Source: Elmis aenea
Lineage: Eukaryota; Arthropoda; Insecta; Coleoptera; Elmidae
Direction of reading: 5' to 3'
Assembly (NCBI GenBank): GCA_947652605.1
Contig: CANTFG010000135.1
Coordinates: 62,001-126,000, forward strand
DNA length: 64,000 nucleotides
Under the pieces are notes generated by a model. It did not search any database and was not told the DNA's origin. It saw only the letters and a list, made by a program, of their open reading frames with translations. A program made the position numbers and the translations under genes. Below, one piece after another: positions 13,541 through 25,730 of this stretch; the stretch's first letter is position 1; each line of letters begins with the position of its first letter.

Positions 13541-15394
13541 AAAATACCGTGCATTAGTTAATACATATGTTCCTTGAGCGACTATTTCTGAACAATTTTA
13601 ATTATTGATTTGTATATCACAGGAACAGTTTATCCATCGCCTCTTTACATGAATACAATTGTTTTGCATATGTCTTTCAATGAGCTGGTTTTAATTTTTA
13701 ATAATTTCCTAAAAATACCGTGCTTTAGTTAATACATATGTTCCTTGGGCGACTATTTCTAAACGATTTTAATTATTGATTTGTATATCACAGGAACAGT
13801 TTATCCATCGCCTCTTAACATGAATACAATTGTTTTGCCTATGTCTTTCAATGAGCTGGTTTTAATTTTTAATAATTTCCTAAAAATACCGTGCTTTAGT
13901 TAATACATATGTTCCTTGAGCGACTATTTCTAAACAATTTTAATTATTGATTTGTATATCACAGGAACAGTTTATCCATCGCCTCTTTACATGAATACAA
14001 TTGTTTTGCATATGTCTTTCAATGAGCTGGCATTAATTTTTAATAATTTCCTAAAAATACCGTGCTTTAGTTAATACATATGTTCCTTGTGCGACTATTT
14101 CGAAACAATTTCAATTATTGATTTGTATATGACAGGAACAGTTTATCCATCGCCTCTTTACATGAATACAATTGTTTTGCATATGTCTTTCAATGAGCTG
14201 GTTTTAATTTTTAATAATTTCCTAAAAATACCGTGCTTTAGTTAATACATATGTTCCTTGAGCGACTGTTTCTAAACAATTTTAATTATTGATTTGTATA
14301 TCACAGGAACAGTTTATCCATCGCCTCTTTACAGGAATACAATTTTTTTGCATGTCTTTCAATGAGCTGGTTTTAATTTTTAATAATTTCCTAAAAATAC
14401 CGTGCATTAGTTAATACATATGTTCCTTGAGCGACTATTTCTGAACAATTTTAATTATTGATTTGTATATCACAGGAACAGTTTATCCATCGCCTCTTTA
14501 CATGAATACAATGGTTTTGCATATGTCTTTCAATGAGCTGGTTTTAATTTTTAATAATTTCCTAAAAATACCGTGCTTTAGTTAATACATATGTTCCTTG
14601 AGCGACTATTTCTAAACAATTTTAATTATTGATTTGTATATCACAGGAACAGTTTATCCATCGCCTCTTTACAGGAATACAATTGTTTTGCATATGTCTT
14701 TCAATGAGCTGGTTTTAATTTTTAATAATTTCCTAAAAATACCGTGCTTTAGTTAATACATATGTTCCTTGAGCGACTATTTCGAAACAATTTTAATTAT
14801 TGATTTGTATATCACAGGAACAGTTTATCCATCGCCTCTTTACAGGAATACAATTGTTTTGCATATGTCTTTCAATGAGCTGGTTTTAATTTTTAATAAT
14901 TTCCCAAAAATACCTTGCTTTAGTTAATACATATGTTCCTTGAGCGACTATTTCTAAACAATTTTAATTATTGATTTGTATATCACAGGAACAGTTTATC
15001 CATCGCCTCTTTACAGGAATACAATTGTTTTGCATATGTCTTTCAATGAGCTGGTTTTAATTTTTAATAATTTCCTAAAAATACCGTGCTTTAGTTAATA
15101 CATATGTTCCTTGAGCGACTATTTCGAAACAATTTTAATTATTGATTTGTATATCACAGGAACAGTTTATCCATCGCCTCTTTACATGAATACAATTGTT
15201 TTGCATATGTCTTTTAATGAGCTGGTTTTAATTTTTAATAATTTCCTAAAAATACCGTGCTTTAGTTAATACATATGTTCCTTGAGCGACTATTTCTAAA
15301 CAATTTTAATTATTGATTTGTATATGACAGGAACAGTTTATCCATTGCCTCTTTACATGAATACAATTGTTTTGCATATGTCTTTCAATGAGCT
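13003..15394 (+). repeat. 14-monomer unit (2392 bp), copy 1
   Basis: It runs from the TTATTATTT/AAAAAAACCG monomer (GGTTTT at 13003) to its next equivalent at 15395. Other matched pairs give the same 2392 offset: AAACGATT 13762/16154 and CCCAAAAATACCTTGC 14901/17293. The length is 14 x 171 - 2, and the -2 is the shortened monomer near 14345. Bases 13540 to about 15060 also match 2070-3430 (offset 11471, then 11642 after one extra GGCATTAATT monomer). One copy-specific change is CTCTTAACATG near 13816. Confidence 0.9.
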
Positions 15395-17530
15395 GGTTTT
15401 ATTATTTAATAATTTCCTAAAAAAACCGTGCTTTAGTTAATACATATGTTCCTTGAGCGATTATTTCTAAACAATTTTAATTATTGATTTGTATATCACA
15501 GAAACAGTTTATCCATCGCCTCTTTACATGAATACAATTGTTTTGCATATGTCTTTCAATGAGCTGGTATTAATTTTTAATAATTTCCTAAAAATACCGT
15601 GCTTTAGTTAATACATATGTTCCTTGTGCGACTATTTCGAAACAATTTCAATTATTGATTTGTATATGACAGGAACAGTTTATCCATCGCCTCTTTACAT
15701 GAATACAATTGTTTTGCATATGTCTTTCAATGAGCTGGTTTTAATTTTTAATAATTTCCTAAAAATACCGTGCTTTAGTTAATACATATGTTCCTTGAGC
15801 GACTATTTCTAAACAATTTTAATTATTGATTTGTATATCACAGGAACAGTTTATCCATCGCCTCTTTACAGGAATACATTTGTTTTGCATATGTCTTTCA
15901 ATGAGCTGGTTTTAATTTTTAATAATTTCCTAAAAATACCGTGCATTAGTTAATACATATGTTCCTTGAGCGACTATTTCTGAACAATTTTAATTATTGA
16001 TTTGTATATCACAGGAACAGTTTATCCATCGCCTCTTTACATGAATACAATTGTTTTGCATATGTCTTTCAATGAGCTGGTTTTAATTTTTAATAATTTC
16101 CTAAAAATACCGTGCTTTAGTTAATACATATGTTCCTTGGGCGACTATTTCTAAACGATTTTAATTATTGATTTGTATATCACAGGAACAGTTTATCCAT
16201 CGCCTCTTTACATGAATACAATTGTTTTGCCTATGTCTTTCAATGAGCTGGTTTTAATTTTTAATAATTTCCTAAAAATACCGTGCTTTAGTTAATACAT
16301 ATGTTCCTTGAGCGACTATTTCTAAACAATTTTAATTATTGATTTGTATATCACAGGAACAGTTTATCCATCGCCTCTTTACATGAATACAATTGTTTTG
16401 CATATGTCTTTCAATGAGCTGGCATTAATTTTTAATAATTTCCTAAAAATACCGTGCTTTAGTTAATACATATGTTCCTTGTGCGACTATTTCGAAACAA
16501 TTTCAATTATTGATTTGTATATGACAGGAACAGTTTATCCATCGCCTCTTTACATGAATACAATTGTTTTGCATATGTCTTTCAATGAGCTGGTTTTAAT
16601 TTTTAATAATTTCCTAAAAATACCGTGCTTTAGTTAATACATATGTTCCTTGAGCGACTGTTTCTAAACAATTTTAATTATTGATTTGTATATCACAGGA
16701 ACAGTTTATCCATCGCCTCTTTACAGGAATACAATTTTTTTGCATGTCTTTCAATGAGCTGGTTTTAATTTTTAATAATTTCCTAAAAATACCGTGCATT
16801 AGTTAATACATATGTTCCTTGAGCGACTATTTCTGAACAATTTTAATTATTGATTTGTATATCACAGGAACAGTTTATCCATCGCCTCTTTACATGAATA
16901 CAATGGTTTTGCATATGTCTTTCAATGAGCTGGTTTTAATTTTTAATAATTTCCTAAAAATACCGTGCTTTAGTTAATACATATGTTCCTTGAGCGACTA
17001 TTTCTAAACAATTTTAATTATTGATTTGTATATCACAGGAACAGTTTATCCATCGCCTCTTTACAGGAATACAATTGTTTTGCATATGTCTTTCAATGAG
17101 CTGGTTTTAATTTTTAATAATTTCCTAAAAATACCGTGCTTTAGTTAATACATATGTTCCTTGAGCGACTATTTCGAAACAATTTTAATTATTGATTTGT
17201 ATATCACAGGAACAGTTTATCCATCGCCTCTTTACAGGAATACAATTGTTTTGCATATGTCTTTCAATGAGCTGGTTTTAATTTTTAATAATTTCCCAAA
17301 AATACCTTGCTTTAGTTAATACATATGTTCCTTGAGCGACTATTTCTAAACAATTTTAATTATTGATTTGTATATCACAGGAACAGTTTATCCATCGCCT
17401 CTTTACAGGAATACAATTGTTTTGCATATGTCTTTCAATGAGCTGGTTTTAATTTTTAATAATTTCCTAAAAATACCGTGCTTTAGTTAATACATATGTT
17501 CCTTGAGCGACTATTTCGAAACAATTTTAA
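15395..17530 (+). repeat. 14-monomer unit, copy 2
   Basis: Near-identical repeat of 13003-15140 at offset 2392, including the CCTATG monomer, the GGCATTAATT monomer, GACTGTTTC, the 2-bp-shortened monomer (about 16739) and CCTTGC (17293). The copy ends inside the monomer at 17480-17650. That monomer starts as a CGAAAC type and then shows the GTAT insertion (17541), after which the order follows 3507 onward. Confidence 0.9.
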
Positions 17531-17539
17531 TTATTGATT

Positions 17540-18780
17540 TGTATGTATATCACAGGAACAGTTTATCCATCGCCTCTTTACATGAATACAATTGTTTTGC
17601 ATATGTCTTTCAATGAGCTGGTTTTAATTTTTAATAATTTCCTAAAAATACCGTGCTTTAGTTAATACATATGTTCCTTGGGCGACTATTTCGAAACAAT
17701 TTCAATTATTGATTTGTATATGACAAGAACAGTTTATCCATCGCCTCTTTACATGAATACAATTGTTTTGCATATGTCTTTCAATGAGCTGGTTTTAATT
17801 TTTAATAATTTCCTAAAAATACCGTGCATTAGTTAATACATATGTTCCTTGTGCGACTATTTCGAAACAATTTCAATTATTGATTTGTATATCACAGGAA
17901 CAGTTTATCTATCGCCTCTTTACATGAATACAATTGTTTTGCATATGTCTTTCAATGAGCTGGTTTTAATTTTTAATAATTTCCTAAAAATACCGTGCAT
18001 TAGTTAATACATATGTTCCTTGAGCGACTATTTCGAAACAATTTTAATTATTGATTTGTATATCACAGGAACAGTTTATCCATCGCCTCTTTACATGAAT
18101 ACAATTGTTTTGCATATGTCTTTCAATGAGCTGGTTTTAATTTTTAATAATTTCCTAAAAATACCGTGCTTTAGTTAATACATATGTTCCTTGAGCGACT
18201 ATTTCTAAACAATTTTAATTATTGATTTGTATATGACAGGAACAGTATATCCATCGCCTCTTTACATGAATACAATTGTTTTGCATATGTCTTTCAATGA
18301 GCTGGTTTTAATTTTTAATAATTTCCTAAAAATACCGTGCTTTAGTTAATACATATGTTCCTTGAGCGACTATTTCGAAACAATTTTAATTATTGATTTG
18401 TATATCACAGGAACAGTTTATCCATCGCCTCTTTACATGAATACAATTGTTTTGCATATGTCTTTCAATGAGCTGGTTTTAATTTTTAATAATTTCCTAA
18501 AAATACCGTGCTTTAGTTAATACATATGTTCCTTGAGCGACTATTTCGAAACAATTTTAATTATTGATTTGTATATCACAGGAACAGTTTATCCATCGCC
18601 TCTTTACATGAATACAATTGTTTTGCATATGTCTTTCAATGAGCTGGTTTTAATTTTTAATAATTTCCTAAAAATACCGTGCTTTAGTTAATACATATGT
18701 TCCTTGAGCGACTATTTCTAAACAATTTTAATTATTGATTTGTATATGACAGGAACAGTTTATCCATTGCCTCTTTACAT
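17540..18780 (+). repeat. Displaced copy of 3506-4746
   Basis: At a constant offset of 14034, GTAT insertion (17541/3507), GGGCG (17680/3646), TGACAAGAAC (17722/3688), GTATATCC (18245/4211) and CCATTGC (18765/4731) all correspond. Minor differences include CTAAAC replaced by CGAAAC in the monomer near 18540. The next shared marker, GTATGTCAC at 19084, is at offset 13521, so three monomers present at 4.8-5.5 kb are missing here. Confidence 0.85.
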
Positions 18781-20450
18781 GAATACAATTGTTTTGCATA
18801 TGTCTTTCAATGAGCTGGTTTTAATTTTTAATAATTTCCTAAAAATACCGTGCTTTAGTTAATACATATGTTCCTTGAGCGACTATTTCTAAACAATTTT
18901 AATTATTGATTTGTATATCACAGGAACAGTTTATCCATCGCCTCTTTACATGAATACAATTGTTTTGCATATGTCTTTCAATGAGCTGGTTTTAATTTTT
19001 AATAATTTCCTAAAAATACCGTGCTTTAGTTAATACATATGTTCCTTGAGCGACTATTTTTGAACAATTTTAATTATTGATTTGTATGTCACAGAAACAG
19101 TTTATCCATCGCCTCTTTACATGAATACAATTGTTTTGCATATGTCTTTCAATGAGCTGGTATTAATTTTTAATAATTTCCTAAAAATACCGTGCTTTAG
19201 TTAATACATATGTTCCTTGAGCGACTATTTCTAAACAATTTTAATTATTGATTTGTATATCACAGGAACAGTTTATCCATCGCCTCTTTACAGGAATACA
19301 ATTGTTTTGCATATGTCTTTCAATGAGCTGGTTTTAATTTTTAATAATTTCCTAAAAATACCGTGCTTTAGTTAATACATATGTTCCTTGAGCGACTATT
19401 TCTAAACAATTTTAATTATTGATTTGTATATCACAGGAACAGTTTATCCATCGCCTCTTTACAGGAATACAATTGTTTTGCATATGTCTTTCAATGAGCT
19501 GGTTTTAATTTTTAATAATTTCCTAAAAATACCGTGCATTAGTTAATACATATGTTCTTTGAGCGACTATTTCTGAACAATTTTAATTATTGATTTGTAT
19601 GTATATCACAGGAACAGTTTATCCATCGCCTCTTTACATGAATACAATTGTTTTGCATATGTCTTTCAATGAGCTGGTTTTAATTTTTAATAATTTCCTA
19701 AAAATACCGTGCATTAGTTAATACATATGTTCCTTGTGCGACTATTTCGAAACAATTTCAATTATTGATTTGTATATCACAGGAACAGTTTATCTATCGC
19801 CTCTTTACATGAATACAATTGTTTTGCATATGTCTTTCAATGAGCTGGTTTTAATTTTTAATAATTTCCTAAAAATACCGTGCTTTAGTTAATACATATG
19901 TTCCTTGAGCGACTATTTCTGAACAATTTTAATTATTGATTTGTATATCACAGAAACAGTTTATCCATCGCCTCTTTACAGGAATACAATTGTTTTGCAT
20001 ATGTTTTTCAATGAGCTGGTTTTAATTTTTAATAATTTCCTAAAAATACCGTGCTTTAGTTAATACATATGTTCCTTGAGCGACTATTTCTAAACAATTT
20101 TAATTATTGATTTGTATATCACAGAAACAGTTTATCCATCGCCTCTTTACATGAATACAATTGTTTTGCATATGTCTTTCAAAGAGCTGGTTTTAATTTT
20201 TACTAATTTCCTAAAAATACCGTGCTTTAGTTAATACATATGTTCCTTGTGCGACTATTTCGAAACAATTTCAATTATTGATTTGTATATGACAGGAACA
20301 GTTTATCCATCGCCTTTTTACATGAATAAAATTGTTTTGCATATGTCTTTCAATGAGCTGGTTTTAATTTTTAATAATTTCCTAAAAATACCGTGCTTTA
20401 GTTAATACATATGTTCCTTGTGCGACTATTTTGAAACAATTTCAATTATT
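18781..20450 (+). repeat. Mosaic satellite segment
   Basis: About ten monomers assembled from orders seen elsewhere. There is a GTATGTCAC monomer (19084), CAGGAAT monomers, a GTAT insertion with TTCTTTG (19597), and then the run leading to TTCAAAGAGCTGG at 20180. ATGTTTTTC near 20002 recurs near 60781 and 61981. No tandem long unit is evident inside this stretch. Confidence 0.75.
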
Positions 20451-23140
20451 GATTTCTATATGACAGGAACAGTTTATCCATCGCCTCTTTACATGAATAC
20501 AATTGTTTTGCATATGTCTTTCAATGAGCTGGTTTTAATTTTTAATAATTTCCTAAAAATACCGTGCATTAGTTAATACATATGTTCCTTGAGCGACTAT
20601 TTCTGAACAATTTTAATTATTGATTTGTATATCACAGGAACAGTTTATCCATCGCCTCTTTACATGAATACAATTGTTTTGCATATGTCTTTCAATGAGC
20701 TGGTATTAATTTTTAATAATTTCCTAAAAATACCGTGCTTTAGTTAATACATATGTTCCTTGTGCGACTATTTCTAAACAATTTTAATTATTGATTTGTA
20801 TATCACAGGAACAGTTTATCCATCGCCTTTTTACATGAATAAAATTGTTTTGCATATGTCTTTCAATGAGCTGGTTTTAATTTTTAATAATTTCCTAAAA
20901 ATACCGTGCTTTAGTTAATACATATGTTCCTTGTGCTACTATTTCGAAACAATTTCAATTATTGATTTGTATATCACAGGAACAGTTTATCAATCGCCTC
21001 TTTACATGAATACAATTGTTTTGCATATGTCTTTCAATGAGCTGGTATTAATTTTTAATAATTTCCTAAAAATACCGTGCTTTAGTTAATACATATGTTC
21101 CTTGTGCGACTATTTCTAAACAATTTTAATTATTGATTTGTATATCACAGGAACAGTTTATCCATCGCCTTTTTACATGAATACAATTGTTTTGCATATG
21201 TCTTTCAATGAGCTGGTTTTAATTTTTAATAATTTCCTAAAAATACCGTGCTTTAGTTAATACAAATGTTCCTTGAGCGACTATTTCTAAACAATTTTAA
21301 TTATTGATTTGTATATCACAGGAACAGTTTATCCATCGCCTCTTTACAGGAATACAATTGTTTTGCATATGTCTTTCAATGAGCTGGTTTTAATTTTTAA
21401 TAATTTCCTAAAAATACCGTGCTTTAGTTAATACATATGTTCCTTGAGCGACTATTTCTAAACAATTTTAATTATTGATTTGTATATCACAGGAACAGTT
21501 TATCCATCGCCTCTTTACATGAATACAATTGTTTTGCATGTCTTTCAATGAGCTGGTTTTAATTTTTAATAATTTCCTAAAAATACCGTGCATTAGTTAA
21601 TACATATGTTCCTTGAGCGACTATTTCTGAACAATTTTAATTATTGATTTGTATATCACAGGAACAGTTTATCCATCGCCTCTTTACATGAATACAATTG
21701 TTTTGCATATGTCTTTCAATGAGCTGGTTTTAATTTTTAATAATTTCCTAAAAATACCGTGCTTTAGTTAATACATATGTTCCTTGTGCGACTATTTCGA
21801 AACAATTTCAATTATTGATTTCTATATGACAGGAACAGTTTATCCATCGCCTCTTTACATGAATACAATTGTTTTGCATATGTCTTTCAATGAGCTGGTT
21901 TTAATTTTTAATAATTTCCTAAAAATACCGTGCTTTAGTTAATACATATGTTCCTTGTGCGACTATTTCGAAACAATTTCAATTATTGATTTGTATATCA
22001 CAGGAACAGTTTATCCATCGCCTCTTTACATGAATACAATTGTTTTGCATATGTCTTTCAATGAGCTGGTATTAATTTTTAATAATTTCCTAAAAATACC
22101 GTGCTTTAGTTAATACATATGTTCCTTGAGCGACTATTTCTAAACAATTTTAATTATTGATTTGTATATCACAGGAACAGTTTATCCATCGCCTCTTTAC
22201 AGGAATACAATTGTTTTGCATATGTCTTTCAATGAGCTGGTTTTAATTTTTAATAATTTCCTAAAAATACCGTGCTTTAGTTAATACATATGTTCCTTGA
22301 GCGACTATTTCTAAACAATTTTAATTATTGATTTGTATATCACAGGAACAGTTTATCCATCGCCTCTTTACATGAATACAATTGTTTTGCATATGTCTTT
22401 CAATGAGCTGGTTTTAATTTTTAATAATTTCCTAAAAATACCGTGCATTAGTTAATACATATGTTCCTTGAGCGACTATTTCTGAACAATTTTAATTATT
22501 GATTTGTATATCACAGGAACAGTTTATCCATCGCCTCTTTACATGAATACAATTGTTTTGCATATGTCTTTCAATGAGCTGGTTTTAATTTTTAATAATT
22601 TCCTAAAAATACCGTGCTTTAGTTAATACATATGTTCCTTGTGCGACTATTTCGAAACAATTTCAATTATTGATTTCTATATGACAGGAACAGTTTATCC
22701 ATCGCCTCTTTACATGAATACAATTGTTTTGCATATGTCTTTCAATGAGCTGGTATTAATTTTTAATAATTTCCTAAAAATACCGTGCATTAGTTAATAC
22801 ATATGTTCCTTGTGCGACTATTTCTAAACAATTTTAATTATTGATTTGTATATCACAGGAACAGTTTATCCATCACCTTTTTACATGAATACAATTGTTT
22901 TGCATATGTCTTTCAATGAGCTGGTTTTAATTTTTAATAATTTCCTAAAAATACCGTGCTTTAGTTAATACATATGTTCCTTGAGCGACTATTTCTAAAC
23001 AATTTTAATTATTGATTTGTATATCACAGGAACAGTTTATCCATCGCTTCTTTACATGAATACAATTGTTTTGCATATGTCTTTCAATGAGCTGGTTTTA
23101 ATTTTTAATAATTTCCTAAAAATACCGTGCTTTAGTTAAT
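20451..23140 (+). repeat. Mosaic segment marked by GATTTCTATATG monomers
   Basis: A private substitution, GATTTCTATATG in place of GATTTGTATATG, occurs at 20451, 21817 and 22672 and nowhere else I noticed. The spacings are 1366 bp (8 monomers minus the 2-bp deletion near 21537) and 855 bp (5 monomers), so this lineage was duplicated locally. GGTATTAATT monomers alternate through the stretch. A monomer near 21263 carries ACAAATG as in the first monomer of the window. Confidence 0.78.
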
Positions 23141-23160
23141 ACATATGTTCCTTGAGCGAC

Positions 23161-23185
23161 TATTTCTAAAAAAAATTTAATTATT
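23161..23185 (+). repeat. Monomer with eight-A run
   Basis: TTCTAAACAATTTTAATT is replaced by a version with eight A in a row, and the monomer is one base longer. Seen once. Confidence 0.9.
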
Positions 23186-23654
23186 GATTTGTATATCACA
23201 GGAACAGTTTATCCATCGCCTCTTTACATAAATACAATTGTTTTGCATATGTCTTTCAATGAGCTGGTTTTAATTTTTACTAATTTCCTAAAAATACCGT
23301 GCTTTAGTTAATACATATGTTCCTTGAGCGACTATTTCGAAACAATTTTAATTATTGATTTGTATATCACAGGAACAGTTTATCCATCGCCTCTTTACAT
23401 GAATAAAATTGTTTTGCATATGTCTTTCAATGAGCTGGTTTTAATTTTTAATAATTTCCTAAAAATACCGTGCTTTAGTTAATACATATGTTCCTTGAGC
23501 GACTATTTCGAAACAATTTTAATTATTGATTTGTATATCACAGGAACAGTTTATCCATCGCCTCTTTACAGGAATACAATTGTTTTGCATATGTCTTTCA
23601 ATGAGCTGGTTTTAATTTTTAATAATTTCCTAAAAATACCGTGCTTTAGTTAAT

Positions 23655-23666
23655 ACATAATTATGT
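23655..23666 (+). repeat. AATT insertion making a 12-bp palindrome
   Basis: ACATAATTATGT stands where other monomers have ACATATGT. The inserted AATT sits exactly at the dyad centre of the 8-bp palindrome and is itself palindromic, so the result is a perfect 12-bp palindrome. The monomer is 175 bp. Single copy in the window. Confidence 0.94.
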
Positions 23667-24699
23667 TCCTTGAGCGACTATTTCTGAACAATTTTAATTA
23701 TTGATTTGTATATCACAGAAACAGTTTATCCATCGCCTCTTTACAGGAATACAATTGTTTTGCATATGTCTTTCAATGAGCTGGTTTTAATTTTTAATAA
23801 TTTCCTAAAAATACCGTGCTTTAGTTAATACATATGTTCCTTGAGCGACTATTTCTGAACAATTTTAATTATTGATTTGTATATCACAGAAACAGTTTAT
23901 CCATCGCCTCTTTACAGGAATACAATTGTTTTGCATATGTCTTTCAATGAGCTGGTTTTAATTTTTAATAATTTCCTAAATATACCGTGCTTTAGTTAAT
24001 ACATATGTTCCTTGAGCGACTATTTCTGAACAATTTTAATTATTGATTTGTATATCACAGAAACAGTTTATCCATCGCCTCTTTACATGAATACAATTGT
24101 TTTGCATATGTCTTTCAAAGAGCTGGTTTTAATTTTTACTAATTTCCTAAAAATACCGTGCTTTAGTTAATACATATGTTCCTTGTGCGACTATTTCGAA
24201 ACAATTTCAATTATTGATTTGTATATGACAGGAACAGTTTATTCATCGCCTCTTTACATGAATACAATTGTTTTGCATATGTCTTTCAATGAGCTGGTTT
24301 TAATTTTTAATAATTTCCTAAAAATACCGTGCATTAGTTAATACATATGTTCCTTGAGCGACTATTTCTGAACAATTTTAATTATTGATTTGTATATCAC
24401 AGGAACAGTTTATCCATCGCCTCTTTACATGAATACAATTGTTTTGCATATGTCTTTCAATGAGCTGGTTTTAATTTTTAATAATTTCCTAAAAATACCG
24501 TGCTTTAGTTAATACATATGTTCCTTGGGCGACTATTTCTAAACGATTTTAATTATTGATTTGTATATCACAGGAACAGTTTATCCATCGCCTCTTTACA
24601 TGAATACAATTGTTTTGCATATGTCTTTCAATGAGCTGGTTTTAATTTTTAATAATTTCCTAAAAATACCGTGCTTTAGTTAATACATATGTTCCTTGA

Positions 24700-25730
24700 G
24701 AGACTATTTCTAAACAATTTTAATTATTGATTTGTATATCACAGGAACAGTTTATCCATCGCCTCTTTACATAAATACAATTGTTTTGCATATGTCTTTC
24801 AATGAGCTGGCATTAATTTTTAATAATTTCCTAAAAATACCGTGCTTTAGTTAATACATATGTTCCTTGTGCGACTATTTCGAAACAATTTCAATTATTG
24901 ATTTGTATATGACAGGAACAGTTTATCCATCGCCTCTTTACATGAATACAATTGTTTTGCATATGTCTTTCAATGAGCTGGTTTTAATTTTTAATAATTT
25001 CCTAAAAATACCGTGCTTTAGTTAATACATATGTTCCTTGAGCGACTGTTTCTAAACAATTTTAATTATTGATTTGTATATCACAGGAACAGTTTATCCA
25101 TCGCCTCTTTACAGGAATACAATTTTTTTGCATATGTCTTTCAATGAGCTGGTTTTAATTTTTAATAATTTCCTAAAAATACCGTGCATTAGTTAATACA
25201 TATGTTCCTTGAGCGACTATTTCTAAACAATTTTAATTATTGATTTGTATATCACAGGAACAGTTTATCCATCGCCTCTTTACATGAATACAATTGTTTT
25301 GCATATGTCTTTCAATGAGCTGGCATTAATTTTTAATAATTTCCTAAAAATACCGTGCTTTAGTTAATACATATGTTCCTTGTGCGACTATTTCGAAACA
25401 ATTTCAATTATTGATTTGTATATGACAGGAACAGTTTATCCATCGCCTCTTTACATGAATACAATTGTTTTGCATATGTCTTTCAATGAGCTGGTTTTAA
25501 TTTTTAATAATTTCCTAAAAATACCGTGCTTTAGTTAATACATATGTTCCTTGAGCGACTGTTTCTAAACATTTTTAATTATTGATTTGTATATCACAGG
25601 AACAGTTTATCCATCGCCTCTTTACAGGAATACAATTTTTTTGCATATGTCTTTCAATGAGCTGGTTTTAATTTTTACTAATTTCCTAAAAATACCGTGC
25701 TTTAGTTAATACATATGTTCCTTGAGCGAC
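24700..25730 (+). repeat. Tandem 3-monomer duplication (513 bp)
   Basis: GGCATTAATT at 24811 recurs at 25324 and CGACTGTTTC at 25043 recurs at 25556, both 513 bp apart (3 x 171). The three monomers are the GGCATTAATT type, a TGCG/CGAAAC type and a GACTGTTTC/TTTTTTTGC type. The second copy differs by AACATTTTTAATT near 25569. The TTTTTTTGC monomers here lack the 2-bp deletion that accompanies this variant near 2703, 14345 and 16739. Confidence 0.88.

Larger units (their letters stand above)
23141..24110 (+). repeat. Segment with two irregular monomers
   Basis: The monomer near 23161 has an eight-A run (23168-23175) in place of TAAACAATT and is 172 bp. The monomer near 23655 has AATT inserted in ACATATGT and is 175 bp. 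Three CTGAAC/GAAACAG monomers follow in a row, ending in TTCAAAGAGCTGG at 24116. CCTAAATATACC near 23985 is a private substitution. Confidence 0.85.
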
